Source: Gordonia spumicola (GTDB lineage Bacteria > Actinomycetota > Actinomycetes > Mycobacteriales > Mycobacteriaceae). Taken from it: a stretch of 64,000 bases of DNA. The first letter of the stretch is position 1. Each line of letters begins with the position of its first letter. Location of the stretch: positions 1 through 64,000 of the forward strand of contig NZ_BJOV01000003.1 of NCBI RefSeq assembly GCF_009932475.1, written 5' to 3'. The notes under the pieces were generated by a model. It worked only from the letters and a program-made list of their open reading frames with translations. It made no database searches and had not been told where the DNA came from. Below are positions 25,694 through 35,875 of this stretch, piece after piece. Made by a program: the position numbers and the translations under genes.

Positions 25694-26705
25694 TCAGCGA
25701 GACGACGAGCGGCAACGCGAGGACGACCACGATCAGCCGGAGACTCTGAGTGGTCGCGATCAACGCCATGTTCGAGTCGGCCGAACTCGACGCGCTCGCG
25801 ACCACCGCGTTGATCCCGCCCGGCGTCGTCGCGAGGTAGGCGTCGGCGAACGGGACTCCCGTCAGCTCGCCGATGCCGAACGCCAGTCCGGCCACGACGC
25901 CGCACATGACGCCGATCGCGCCGACGATCATCGGCACGGCCCGAACGAGCGCACGGATGACCTTCCTGTCGAACATGAGCCCGACCTCGAGCCCGACGAC
26001 CACCATCAGCAGTTCTTTGAACGGCCCCTGGGGCGCGAATCCTCGACTGAGCGCGGTGCCGCCGATCACGGCCGCGACGACCATCGGCCCGATGAGTCCT
26101 CCGCCCGGCAGTCGGAGGCGCCGCCCCAGCCACATGCCGACGAAGGCGAGGACGATCGCCGTCGACAGTCCCGCGACCTGATCGCCGCGCCCGACGATCC
26201 ACAGGGCGTGCTCGACGGCGGGCGTCTCGGCCGATCCGGCGACGCCGATCATCACGAACGGCGCCGTCAGACTGACGAGCAGCACCCGGCTGTACTGCAT
26301 GAAGCCGACGATGTCCTTGCGGGCGCCGAAGTCGTCGCACATGGTGACGACGGCAGACGATCCGCCCGCCATCAGCCCGAGGGTGGCGGTACGTCGGTCG
26401 ATGATCGGCGACCACCGTGCGACGGCCCACGCGAACACCAGGGTCAGGAAGATCGTCAGCACCGACACCGTCAGGAACGGCACCAACGCCGGGCCGACGG
26501 CGCGGATCGCGTCCGCGTGCAGGTAGCCGCCGAGCATGACGCCGATGAACGCCTGCGTCCACTTGGAGACGTCGGACGGGACGTCGACCTCTCGCACTCC
26601 GGACAGGCGGAGGGCGACACCGAGGGCGAGCGCCGCGAGGAGTGCCGGCGCGGGCACGCCGAGCCGTTCCGCCCCCTCGGACAGCGCCCACGCGCAGAGG
26701 ATCAC
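25596..26705 (-). CDS. AbrB-family membrane protein
   Basis: 369 residues from GTG 26705, the only start after an upstream in-frame stop. It has about 10-11 TM segments in two related halves, each with a Gly-rich block such as GLMAGGSSAVVTMCDDFGA and ATTPGGINAVVASASSSADS. This is the duplicated AbrB/AitB family, once called ammonia-monooxygenase-like and thought to include transporters. The last 30 residues are basic and Pro-rich and are encoded in the overlap with the patatin gene, so the C-terminus may be a recent read-through extension. Confidence 0.82.
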   Translation of the reverse strand: MILCAWALSEGAERLGVPAPALLAALALGVALRLSGVREVDVPSDVSKWTQAFIGVMLGGYLHADAIRAVGPALVPFLTVSVLTIFLTLVFAWAVARWSPIIDRRTATLGLMAGGSSAVVTMCDDFGARKDIVGFMQYSRVLLVSLTAPFVMIGVAGSAETPAVEHALWIVGRGDQVAGLSTAIVLAFVGMWLGRRLRLPGGGLIGPMVVAAVIGGTALSRGFAPQGPFKELLMVVVGLEVGLMFDRKVIRALVRAVPMIVGAIGVMCGVVAGLAFGIGELTGVPFADAYLATTPGGINAVVASASSSADSNMALIATTQSLRLIVVVLALPLVVSLITRTGRPRSRQAPFAAHRRRRGTAPLSGTPPR

Positions 26706-26745
26706 GACGAGATATCGCCCGCGTCGAGCTCAAGTCGGCCTCTCA

Positions 26746-26805
26746 TGAATCCCGGCCTCACCCGTGCTGACGGTGAGCGGCGGCAGTACTGCGGGGCGGG
26801 ATTCA
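26746..26805. other. Structured inverted repeat upstream of the AbrB-family gene
   Basis: Outer arms TGAATCCCG and CGGGATTCA, with inner pairs TCACC/GGTGA and a self-complementary GCAGTACTGC. It lies about 41 nt before the leftward AbrB-family start. The remaining intergenic stretch to 27000 holds the fumarase promoter (TAGCAT at 26988-26993) and no gene that I can see. Confidence 0.4.
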
Positions 26806-27000
26806 GTGGTTGTCACATGACTCTGTATAACAGCGGTCCGGACCGTTCGCTCGGCGCGGACGACAATCTTCACGAGATCTTCACACCCCTGCTCACCTGC
26901 TGTTTTTTCGATCATCGCGCGTGAAATCCCCGCACGCCGACGCCGAAGATAGGGCATCCTTACTCTGACCTCGTCGTATGCGGGCGATAGCATGCGAGCT

Positions 27001-28701
<1,701 letters not shown>

Positions 28702-28704
28702 CCT

Positions 28705-28721
28705 ACCTCCCCGGGAGGGGT
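28705..28721. terminator. Short GC hairpin between the two fumarase genes
   Basis: ACCTCCCCGGGAGGGGT folds on itself with one mismatch and begins 3 nt after the class I fumarase stop. It could stop transcription from both convergent genes. Confidence 0.5.
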
Positions 28722-28773
28722 CGCCAACGCGTTCCCCGAGCACGTTTCTCTCCCGTTCCTTGAGCGGAGAGCC

Positions 28774-30180
28774 TCAGCGCTGCCGCTCGACGTTCGCCAT
28801 CTTGAGGACGTCGAGACGGGCGTCGAGTTCGTCCAGGGACAGCTTCTCGCCGATCAGCCCGCGGTCGATGACGGTCTGGCGGATCGTCTTCCCCTCACGG
28901 AGTGCCTGCTTGGCGACGGCGGCGGCCTCCTCGTAGCCGATGGCCGAGTTGAGCGGTGTCACGATCGACGGCGACGACTCCGCCAGCGTCCGCAGCCTGT
29001 CCTCGTGTGCGACGAGGCCGGTGATGCAGCGGTCGGCGAACAGGCGCGACACGTTGGCGAGGAGCTGAATCGACTCCAGGACGTTGCGCGCCATCATCGG
29101 GATGTAGACGTTCAGTTCGAAGGCGCCGTTGCCGCCGCCCCAGGTGACCGCGGCGTCGTTGCCGATCACCTGCGCCGCGACCTGCGTGACCGCTTCCGGG
29201 AGCACCGGATTCACCTTGCCCGGCATGATCGAGCTGCCCGGCTGCAGGTCCGGGAGGGCGATCTCGCCGAGGCCGGTGAGCGGCCCCGAACCCATCCAGC
29301 GGACGTCGTTGGCGATCTTCGTCAGGGAGACCGCGATGGTCTTGAGCTGCCCGGATAGTTCCACCAGGCCGTCCCGCGCGGCCTGCGCCTCGAAGTTGTC
29401 CGATGCGAGACGGAGGTCGTCGACGCCGGTCAGTTCGACGAGCTTGCGCACCACGCGCGTGCCGAAGCCGTCCGGTGCGTTGAGCCCCGTGCCGACGGCG
29501 GTGCCGCCGATCGGGAGTTCACCGACGCGCGGGAGCGTGGCGCGGAGACGTTCGACGCCCGCCTCGACCTGCCGTGCGTAGCCGCCGAACTCCTGCCCGA
29601 GGGTCACCGGCACCGCGTCCATCAGGTGTGTGCGGCCCGACTTCACGACGGTCCGCCACTCCGCGGACTTCCCGGCCAGCGCGGTGTGCAGATGTTCCAG
29701 TGCCGGGATCAGATCGCGGACCACGGCCTCGGTTGCCGCGACGTGAGTCGCCGTCGGGAAGGTGTCGTTGGAGCTCTGCGACATGTTGACGTCGTCGTTC
29801 GGGTGGACGCTGACGCCGCCGCGCGCAGCGATCGACGCGATCACCTCATTGGCGTTCATGTTCGAGCTGGTTCCCGAGCCGGTCTGGAACACGTCGATCG
29901 GGAACTGGTCGTCGTGGGCTCCGTCGGCGATCTCGCGGGCGGCGGCGACGATGGCGTCGGCCTTCGCCGGGTCGAGGAGCCCGAGATCGCTGTTGACCTG
30001 TGCGGTCGCCGCCTTCAGGAGGCCGAGCGCCCTGATCTGGGTGCGTTCGAGCGGGCGGAAACTGATCGGGAAGTTCTCGACGGCGCGCTGCGTCTGCGCC
30101 CGCCACAGCGCGGCCGCGGGAACCCGCACCTCGCCCATCGTGTCGTGTTCGATCCGGTACTCGGTGTCTTCAGCAGCCAT
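28774..30180 (-). CDS. fumC: Fumarate hydratase, class II
   Basis: 468 residues. The family signature [15 protein letters not shown] is at about 321-335; other substrate-site blocks are [14 protein letters not shown] and [11 protein letters not shown]. It is a cofactor-free homotetramer catalysing the same fumarate/malate reaction as the class I enzyme, but stable to oxygen. It is convergent with the class I gene and divergent from the Uma2 array. Intergenic 30181-30217 shows nothing distinctive. Confidence 0.95.
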   Translation of the reverse strand: MAAEDTEYRIEHDTMGEVRVPAAALWRAQTQRAVENFPISFRPLERTQIRALGLLKAATAQVNSDLGLLDPAKADAIVAAAREIADGAHDDQFPIDVFQTGSGTSSNMNANEVIASIAARGGVSVHPNDDVNMSQSSNDTFPTATHVAATEAVVRDLIPALEHLHTALAGKSAEWRTVVKSGRTHLMDAVPVTLGQEFGGYARQVEAGVERLRATLPRVGELPIGGTAVGTGLNAPDGFGTRVVRKLVELTGVDDLRLASDNFEAQAARDGLVELSGQLKTIAVSLTKIANDVRWMGSGPLTGLGEIALPDLQPGSSIMPGKVNPVLPEAVTQVAAQVIGNDAAVTWGGGNGAFELNVYIPMMARNVLESIQLLANVSRLFADRCITGLVAHEDRLRTLAESSPSIVTPLNSAIGYEEAAAVAKQALREGKTIRQTVIDRGLIGEKLSLDELDARLDVLKMANVERQR

Positions 30181-30217
30181 GATCGGTTCAACGACGACGC
30201 CCCTGCCGATGTTCCGA

Positions 30218-30269
30218 CCTGTGGACGACGCTCTGGTCCGGGCCGACAGCCAAGCCTAGAATCGGGCTC
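30218..30269 (+). promoter_or_regulatory. Promoter of Uma2 copy 1 (repeat unit)
   Basis: A 52-nt block starting CCTGTGGACGACGCTCTGG with TAGAAT at 30257-30262, 7 nt before the ATG. The block recurs almost unchanged before copies 2 and 3. Confidence 0.6.
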
Positions 30270-30806
30270 ATGACCCTGGCTTCACGACAGAACGAGTTGA
30301 TGTCCCTGGAGCAGTGGCGTGCCTTGGGGGAGGACACGTCGACGCGGTCGGAACTTCAGGAGGGGGTCCTGATCGTGTCACCGAGTCCGTCGCCGAGGCA
30401 TCAGCGCGCGATCATGCGGCTCGGTGTCGACCTGCATGCGGTCCTTCCAGCCGAATACGACCTGATACCCGAAGTGGACGTCGTCCTCGACTCCGCGTTT
30501 CCGTCCACCGTCCGTCGACCGGACCTTGTCCTCACACGGCGGGCGACCGGGCCGCTCGTCGCGCGTGACGTGGTTCTCGTCGTCGAGATCCTGTCCCCCG
30601 GCACTCGACGCGTCGACCTCGTCCTCAAACGGCATGAGTACGCGGAGGCCGGGATCACGAACTACTGGATCGTCGATGTCGACGACCGCCCCCGGCTGCT
30701 CCCGCTGACCCTCGTCGACGGCGAGTACATCGGCGATTGGGTGACTGGAACCTACACTTCCAACGTCCCGTTCCCGGTGACGATAGACCTCGACGCCCTC
30801 GCCTGA
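30270..30806 (+). CDS. Uma2-family (DUF820) putative endonuclease, copy 1
   Basis: 178 residues of the PD-(D/E)XK-like Uma2 fold. It has an N-terminal helix MSLEQWRALGEDT, a strand EGVLIVSPSP, Asp in RRPDLVLTR, Glu in VLVVEILSPGTR, Lys in LVLKRHEYAEAG, and C-terminal YWIVDVDDRP. The family is very abundant in cyanobacteria and has no firmly known target. It is translated from a probable leaderless mRNA. The first ~35 residues and the last ~75 are nearly the same in copies 2 and 3; the middle differs. Confidence 0.85.
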   Translation: MTLASRQNELMSLEQWRALGEDTSTRSELQEGVLIVSPSPSPRHQRAIMRLGVDLHAVLPAEYDLIPEVDVVLDSAFPSTVRRPDLVLTRRATGPLVARDVVLVVEILSPGTRRVDLVLKRHEYAEAGITNYWIVDVDDRPRLLPLTLVDGEYIGDWVTGTYTSNVPFPVTIDLDALA

Positions 30807-30807
30807 C

Positions 30808-30859
30808 CCTGTGGACGACGCTCTGGTCCGGGCCGACAGCCGAGCCTAGAATCGGCCTC
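30808..30859 (+). promoter_or_regulatory. Promoter of Uma2 copy 2 (repeat unit)
   Basis: Same block as at 30218-30269; TAGAAT at 30847-30852, 7 nt before the ATG. It begins just after the stop of copy 1. Confidence 0.6.
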
Positions 30860-31402
30860 ATGCCCCTGGCTTCGCGACAGAACGAGTTGATGTCCCTGGA
30901 GCAGTGGTGTGCCTTGGGGGAGGACACGTCGACGCGGTCGGAACTTCAGGAGGGGGTCCTGATCGTGTCGCCGAGACCGCGGTTGATCCATCAGAAGGTG
31001 CTGACGAAGCTCGGTGCAGGCCTCCTCGTCCAAGCCCCTCCCGGGTTCACCGCGGTGACCGAGCCCGACGTAGTCATCGACTCTCGGACACCGGCCACCG
31101 TCCGGGTGCCTGATGTCGTCGTCATCAGGGAGAACGATGACGAATCGATGCTCACGGCAGCCGACGTGCTTCTCGCGGTAGAGATCCTCTCCCCCGGTAC
31201 TCGACGCGTCGACCTCGTCCTCAAGCGCTTCGAGTACGCGGAGGCCGGGATCGCGAACTACTGGATCGTCGACTTCGAAGGGACACCTCGCCTGGAAGCG
31301 CTCACCCTGGTCGACGGCAGCTACGTCGGCGACTGGGTGACCGGAACCCACACCTCCAACGCCCCGTTCCCGCTGACGATAGACCTCGACGCCTTCGCCT
31401 GA
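30860..31402 (+). CDS. Uma2-family (DUF820) putative endonuclease, copy 2
   Basis: 180 residues. A longer upstream reading is open through the promoter repeat, but ATG 30860 aligns with the starts of copies 1 and 3. Active-site residues correspond to Asp in RVPDVVVIR, Glu in LLAVEILSPGTR and Lys in LVLKRFEYAEAG. The central segment (about residues 40-95, LVQAPPGFTAVTEPDVVIDS) has diverged strongly from its neighbours while both ends are conserved. That pattern is expected if a specificity region changes or if gene conversion homogenises the ends. Confidence 0.84.
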   Translation: MPLASRQNELMSLEQWCALGEDTSTRSELQEGVLIVSPRPRLIHQKVLTKLGAGLLVQAPPGFTAVTEPDVVIDSRTPATVRVPDVVVIRENDDESMLTAADVLLAVEILSPGTRRVDLVLKRFEYAEAGIANYWIVDFEGTPRLEALTLVDGSYVGDWVTGTHTSNAPFPLTIDLDAFA

Positions 31403-31403
31403 C

Positions 31404-31455
31404 CCTGTGGACAACGCTCTGGTCCGGGCGGACAGCCGAGCCTAGAATCGGGCTC
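31404..31455 (+). promoter_or_regulatory. Promoter of Uma2 copy 3 (repeat unit)
   Basis: Third copy of the 52-nt block, with TAGAAT at 31443-31448 and the same 7-nt spacing to ATG 31456. Confidence 0.6.
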
Positions 31456-31992
31456 ATGACCCTGGCTTCGCGACACCTCGAACGGATGTCCCTGGAGCAG
31501 TGGCGTGCCTTGGGGGAGGACACATCGGTGCGGTCAGAGCTCGTCGAGGGGGTCCTGATCGTGTCGCCGAAACCGCGGAGAGCCCATCAGCGCGCGGCAG
31601 GACGAATCTTCAGTCGACTCGTGCAATCCTGTCCGCCCGGCCTGGAAGTCCTCGGGGAGGTCGATGTCACCATCGACGTCCGGCGCCGGGCGACCGTGCG
31701 GGCACCGGACATCGTCGTAGCCGTTGAGGGCGATGCGGAGCTTCGGGCAGGCGATGTCCTCCTCGTCGTCGAGATCCTCTCCCCCGGCAGCCGGACCACG
31801 GACCTGGTCGCCAAACGGCATGAGTACGCGAAGGCCGGGATCGCGAACTACTGGATCGTCGACCTCGAGGGGACACCTCGCCTGGAGGCGCTCGCCCTGG
31901 TCGACGGCAGCTACGTCGGCGACTGGGTGACCGGAACCTACACTTCCAACGTCCCGTTCCCGGTGACGATAGACCTCGACGCCCTCGTCTGA
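31456..31992 (+). CDS. Uma2-family (DUF820) putative endonuclease, copy 3
   Basis: 178 residues. Asp lies in RAPDIVVAV, Glu in LLVVEILSPGSR and Lys in LVAKRHEYAKAG. The C-terminal stretch DGSYVGDWVTGTYTSNVPF is shared with the other copies. It is the most divergent of the three in the central part. It is followed by a dispersed repeat (31999-32012) that can form a small GC hairpin. Confidence 0.84.
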   Translation: MTLASRHLERMSLEQWRALGEDTSVRSELVEGVLIVSPKPRRAHQRAAGRIFSRLVQSCPPGLEVLGEVDVTIDVRRRATVRAPDIVVAVEGDAELRAGDVLLVVEILSPGSRTTDLVAKRHEYAKAGIANYWIVDLEGTPRLEALALVDGSYVGDWVTGTYTSNVPFPVTIDLDALV

Positions 31993-31998
31993 CGGCCC

Positions 31999-32012
31999 CT
32001 CGACTGCGCTCG
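31999..32012. repeat. Dispersed CTCGACTGCGCTCG repeat
   Basis: Second intergenic copy of the core seen at 12730-12744. Here CCCC and GGGGG flank it, making a possible terminator hairpin between convergent genes. Nothing else is evident in 31993-32064. Confidence 0.5.
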
Positions 32013-32064
32013 GGGGACGGGAGAACGCTCGGAGAGCCGGAATGCTCGGGGAACGGCGGTGCGC

Positions 32065-32997
32065 TCAGCCCTTCATCGCGACGCCGTGCCGCCAGTACCC
32101 CATGAACGCGACCTGGGAGCGTTCGACGCCGAGGTCCTTCACCAGATGCCTGCGGAGCCCGGTGACCACCTTGCTCTCCCCCGCGATCCAGAAGTAGCGG
32201 TCGACGGGCGCCGCGGTGGAGTCGATCTCCTCGCCGAGACCCGAGTACTCCGGCGTCTCCCAGACGAGGACGTCACCGTCGGGCGCGTCGACGGAGTCGG
32301 CCCCGACCGCCGTCACACCCGCATCGAGGTGAGCGAGGACAGCCGGACGCAGAAGGTCGCCGTGGGCGGCGCCGTCGCGCGGCAGCCAGTGCACCGCGAC
32401 ACCGTCCGGCGCGGCGAACGGCAGCACGTCGGCCTCGGTCGGCACCTCGATGAACGCGACACCGCGCAGGTCCGTCGGCGAGTCCTCGAGGATCCGGGCG
32501 ATCGCCGGGGCCGCCGTCTCGTCGCCCGCGAGCAACACCGACTCGGCGTCGCCCGGTGCGTACTCGACACCGCCGCCGTCCAGGCGACCGCGCCGCGGAC
32601 CGACGAACAACACCTCGTCGCCGACCTCGGCACGCGACGCCCACGTGGCCGCGGGACCGGTGAAACCGGGAGCCATGTGCAGCACGAAGTCGATGACGAC
32701 GCGCGTGCCGTCGTCGTCGACCGACACGTCGCGGATGGAGTAGGTCCGCATCGCGCCGCGATCGCCCTCCGGCAGGGCGGTCCACGCCGCGTACCAGTCG
32801 TCGGAGTCCGTCAGAGGCGGCAGAACGCCGGACTCCGGCGGGAAGACGACCTTCATCCGCTGGTCGAAGGTGCTCCCCGGCGTCCCGTAGTCGTCGAGCC
32901 CCGGGCCGCCGAATGTGATGCGCGCGAAGTTCGGCGACACCGGCTCCACTGTGTGGACGCGGGCGCGGACGACGGCGTATGGACTGTCAACGGACAT
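32065..32997 (-). CDS. Siderophore-interacting protein (ferric-siderophore reductase)
   Basis: 310 residues, ViuB/SIP family. The FAD-binding motif is RTYSIRDV (about 83-90), and the C-terminal part has YFWIAGESKVVTGLRRHLVKDLG, the NAD(P)H side. It releases iron by reducing the ferric-siderophore in the cytoplasm. It is the last gene of the uptake operon. Its ATG lies 11 nt inside the 3' end of the ATPase gene, so translation is coupled. Confidence 0.92.
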   Translation of the reverse strand: MSVDSPYAVVRARVHTVEPVSPNFARITFGGPGLDDYGTPGSTFDQRMKVVFPPESGVLPPLTDSDDWYAAWTALPEGDRGAMRTYSIRDVSVDDDGTRVVIDFVLHMAPGFTGPAATWASRAEVGDEVLFVGPRRGRLDGGGVEYAPGDAESVLLAGDETAAPAIARILEDSPTDLRGVAFIEVPTEADVLPFAAPDGVAVHWLPRDGAAHGDLLRPAVLAHLDAGVTAVGADSVDAPDGDVLVWETPEYSGLGEEIDSTAAPVDRYFWIAGESKVVTGLRRHLVKDLGVERSQVAFMGYWRHGVAMKG

Positions 32998-33787
32998 GAT
33001 GCCTCCCTATCGGCATGACGGCGGGTTTCCCCGAGACCGGGTCTGTCAGGATCTGACTCTTGAGACCGAAGACGTCGGCGACCATGTCGGCCGTCACGAC
33101 CTCCTCGGGTGTGCCGTGCGCGTGGATGCTCCCCGACCGCATCGCGATCAGCCGGTCCGAGTAGCGGGCGGCGAGGTTCAGGTCGTGCAGCACCATCACG
33201 ATGGTCGTGCCGCGCGCCTCGCGCAGGTCGGTCAGGAGATCGAGCACCTCCACCTGGTGCGCGACGTCGAGGAACGTCGTCGGCTCGTCGAGCAACAGGA
33301 TGTCGGTCTCCTGCGCGAGCGCCATCGCGATCCACACACGTTGCCGCTGGCCGCCGGACAGTTCGTCGACGCTGCGGTCGGCGAGATCGGCGATGCCGGT
33401 CGCGTCGAGCGCGCCCGCGACGGCCGCGTAGTCGTGCGCGGTCCAGCGGGCCATCGCCCGTTGATGAGGATGACGGCCGCGGCCGACGAGGTCGGACACC
33501 GTGATGCCCTCCGGAGCGACGGGGCTCTGCGGCAGCAGTCCCAACACCCGAGCGACGTCGCGCGATCGCTTCGCCGAGATGTCCTCGCCGTCCAGGAGCA
33601 CCCGGCCCGACTCCGGTTTCAACAGCCGAGACAGGGCGCGGAGCAGCGTCGACTTGCCGCAGCCGTTGGCCCCGACGATCGAGGTGATCACGCCCGCGGG
33701 CACGTCGAGGTCGAGACCGTCGACGATGACACGGTCGCCGTACGACAGACGGATGTCGTCGGCGCTGAGGGTGTGGTGAACGGTCAC
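32987..33787 (-). CDS. Iron-siderophore ABC transporter, ATPase
   Basis: 266 residues from GTG 33787, which overlaps the permease stop (GTGA). Walker A is GANGCGKST (about 39-47), the signature LSGGQRQR (about 144-151), Walker B DILLLDEPTTFLD (about 164-176), and the H-loop VLHDLN. It is of the FepC/FhuC type and energises import of ferric siderophores through the FecCD-type permeases encoded upstream. Confidence 0.93.
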   Translation of the reverse strand: MTVHHTLSADDIRLSYGDRVIVDGLDLDVPAGVITSIVGANGCGKSTLLRALSRLLKPESGRVLLDGEDISAKRSRDVARVLGLLPQSPVAPEGITVSDLVGRGRHPHQRAMARWTAHDYAAVAGALDATGIADLADRSVDELSGGQRQRVWIAMALAQETDILLLDEPTTFLDVAHQVEVLDLLTDLREARGTTIVMVLHDLNLAARYSDRLIAMRSGSIHAHGTPEEVVTADMVADVFGLKSQILTDPVSGKPAVMPIGRHHVR

Positions 33788-34857
33788 AGAGTTCCTCCCG
33801 ACCGGTTGACGCGGATGAGCAGATAGATCAGGAACGGTGCGCCGAGCACGCCGGTGACGACGCCGACGGGATAGCGATGCGGCAGCGCGAACTGTCCGAC
33901 GAGGTCGGCCGACATCACCAGGATCGCGCCGACCAGACCTGCCGGGAGCAGCGGGGATCCACCCGCTCGGGAGGTGAGACGCGCGGCGATGGGGCCCGAC
34001 ATGAACGCGACGAACGAGATCGGACCGGCGCCTGCCGTCGCGAACGCCAACAGCAGCACGGCGCCGAGGATGAACAGCAGACGTGTCCGCTCCACCCGCA
34101 CACCCATGCCCGCCGCGGTGTCGTCGCCGAGCGCGAGCATCCCCATGTCGCGGCCGAACCACATCATCACCGGGACGACGAGGACCACCATGACGGCCAC
34201 CGGCCCCACTCGGTCCCACGACGCGTCGCCGAGGCTGCCGGTGATCCACCGGAGTGCGGCGGCGATGTCCCATTCCGCGGCGCGGGCCAACGTGTACGAC
34301 ACGATGCTGCTGAGCATCGCGGCCATGCCGATGCCGATCAGGATCAATCGGGTCGCGGCGAATCCGCCGTTCATCGACAGTCCGTACACGGCGCACGCCG
34401 CGGCGAGCGCACCGACGAGCGCGAGCACCGACACCGTCGGACCGGTCAGTCCGAGGATCACGATGCCGATGACGGCGGCCGCCGACGCGCCCCACGAGAT
34501 CCCGATGATGTCGGGCGACGCCAGCGGATTCCGCAGCAACGTCTGGAACGTCACCCCGGCGAACCCGAACGCGAACCCGGTCAGCACGGCGAGACACGCG
34601 CGGGGAAGGCGCAACTCACCGATCGTGAACATCTCGCGGCTGCCCGCCTCGCCGACCACGGTCCGCAGCCAGCCTGCTCCGGGGTAGTCGAAGCCCGCGA
34701 TCACCCGCATCACCGCGTCAAGCGGATAGAACTTGAGTCCGACCATCAGCGATGCCGCGAAGAGCCCGATGGTCAGTGCGCCGAGGACGGCGAGGACGAC
34801 GGCACGCCTGCGTCGTCGGGTCGCGCGTCCGGCCGCGACTGCCTGCACGGTGGTCAC
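33784..34857 (-). CDS. FecCD-family siderophore permease (FepG-like)
   Basis: 357 residues, GTG start at 34857 overlapping the stop of the preceding permease gene (GTGA). About ten TM segments. The family signature is intact: RLPRACLAVLTGFAFGFAG, then TFQTLLRNPLASPDIIGISW. It forms one half of the membrane channel; the usual partner is the damaged gene at 34854-35700. Confidence 0.92.
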   Translation of the reverse strand: MTTVQAVAAGRATRRRRRAVVLAVLGALTIGLFAASLMVGLKFYPLDAVMRVIAGFDYPGAGWLRTVVGEAGSREMFTIGELRLPRACLAVLTGFAFGFAGVTFQTLLRNPLASPDIIGISWGASAAAVIGIVILGLTGPTVSVLALVGALAAACAVYGLSMNGGFAATRLILIGIGMAAMLSSIVSYTLARAAEWDIAAALRWITGSLGDASWDRVGPVAVMVVLVVPVMMWFGRDMGMLALGDDTAAGMGVRVERTRLLFILGAVLLLAFATAGAGPISFVAFMSGPIAARLTSRAGGSPLLPAGLVGAILVMSADLVGQFALPHRYPVGVVTGVLGAPFLIYLLIRVNRSGGTL

Positions 34858-35700
34858 AGTTCACGCACCTTCTGCCTGCGAACGATCCAGATGAAGAACG
34901 GCGCGCCGATGATCGCCGTCACGACGCCGACGTCCACCTCTTCGGGGCGCGCGACGATCCGGCCGACGACGTCGGACAGCACGAGCAGCGACGCGCCGAC
35001 GAGTGCGGTGAACGGCAGCAGCCACCGGTGATCGGTGCCGATCAGGGCGCGGCAGGCGTGCGGGACGAGGAGTCCGACGAATCCGATCGGGCCGGCGATC
35101 GCGGTGGCCGCGCCCGCCAGGATCACCGCGGCGACGCCGGTCAACAGCCGGGTGCGGGCCACGTTCTCCCCGAGCCCGGTCGCGACGTCGTCGCCGAGCG
35201 CCAACGAGTTCATGCCCCGCGCGCAGGCGAAGGTGATGAGCGCGCCGACGCCGAGGACGGGAGCCAGGACTGCGATGCGGTCCCATTCGGCCCCGCCGAC
35301 GCCGCCGACCTCCCAGCGTTGGAACTTCGACATCACGTCGACGCGCGGCAGCAGCAACGCGCTGATCAGGCAGGTGATGGCCGCGGCCGTCGCCGCACCC
35401 GACAGGGCGAGCTTCAACGGCGTCGCGCCGCCGCGGCCCATCGACCCGACGGCGTACACGAACACCGCGGTGACCGCGGCGCCGACGATCGCGACGCCGA
35501 TGTACGAGGACGGTCCGCGGCACCCGCTTGACGATGGCGGCCTCGCCGAACGTGTCGGCCGATGAGAACAGCGCGTCACCGATCTCGGACATCGACACCA
35601 CGCGGTTGCCGAACGCGATCGACACGCAGAACAGGACCACGAGGACGACGACGGCGACGATGAGCCACCCGACGCGCTTCGCGACCGGCGACCGGCTCAC
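34854..35700 (-). pseudogene. FecCD-family siderophore permease (FepD-like) with internal deletion and frameshift
   Basis: From GTG 35700 the reading gives a first TM (VGWLIVAVVVLVVLFCVSIA) and the conserved AIVKRVPRTVL. Near 35510 the sequence jumps in another frame to SSYIGVAIVGAAVTAVFVYA, and the rest of the permease to 34854 is normal. The block that should lie between, about 50-55 residues including the MQ..RNPLA..LG signature (present in the FepG partner), is missing. The deletion is not a multiple of three. The gene as written cannot make a full permease. Either it is a true mutation or an assembly collapse. Confidence 0.8.
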
Positions 35701-35715
35701 TTGGCCGATGCCGCT

Positions 35716-35875
35716 GGGCGTGTTGCGAAACTCTTCCGCCTCGGATCGGCGGATCCGATGGACGGCTGGCAAGGCGGAGGAGGGAGGGATACCGATAGGT
35801 ATCTCGACCGACGACAACGCAGCCAGGCGTTCATCGGGCCGTCGAGACAGGCGAAGAGAGTTTCGCAACACGCCC
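35716..35875. repeat. MITE-like palindromic repeat, long form
   Basis: 160 bp with perfect 19-bp terminal inverted repeats GGGCGTGTTGCGAAACTCT (35716-35734) and AGAGTTTCGCAACACGCCC (35857-35875). Internally it holds a second palindrome, GATACCTATCGGTATC (35788-35803). There is no coding capacity for a transposase. The ends and about 25 bp next to them match the short form at 24748-24825. It lies between the binding-protein and FepD-like genes and contributes the last codons of the former. I see no clear target-site duplication. Confidence 0.82.

Noticed and set aside
30218..31992. CRISPR-like array because of regularly spaced repeats
   Set aside because: The spacing is about 590 bp and the intervals are complete Uma2 genes. 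No short repeat-spacer array occurs anywhere in the window.
35716..35875. Insertion sequence or remnant transposase gene
   Set aside because: The element has terminal inverted repeats but is only 160 bp, and its frames show no transposase motif. It is reported as a MITE-like repeat.
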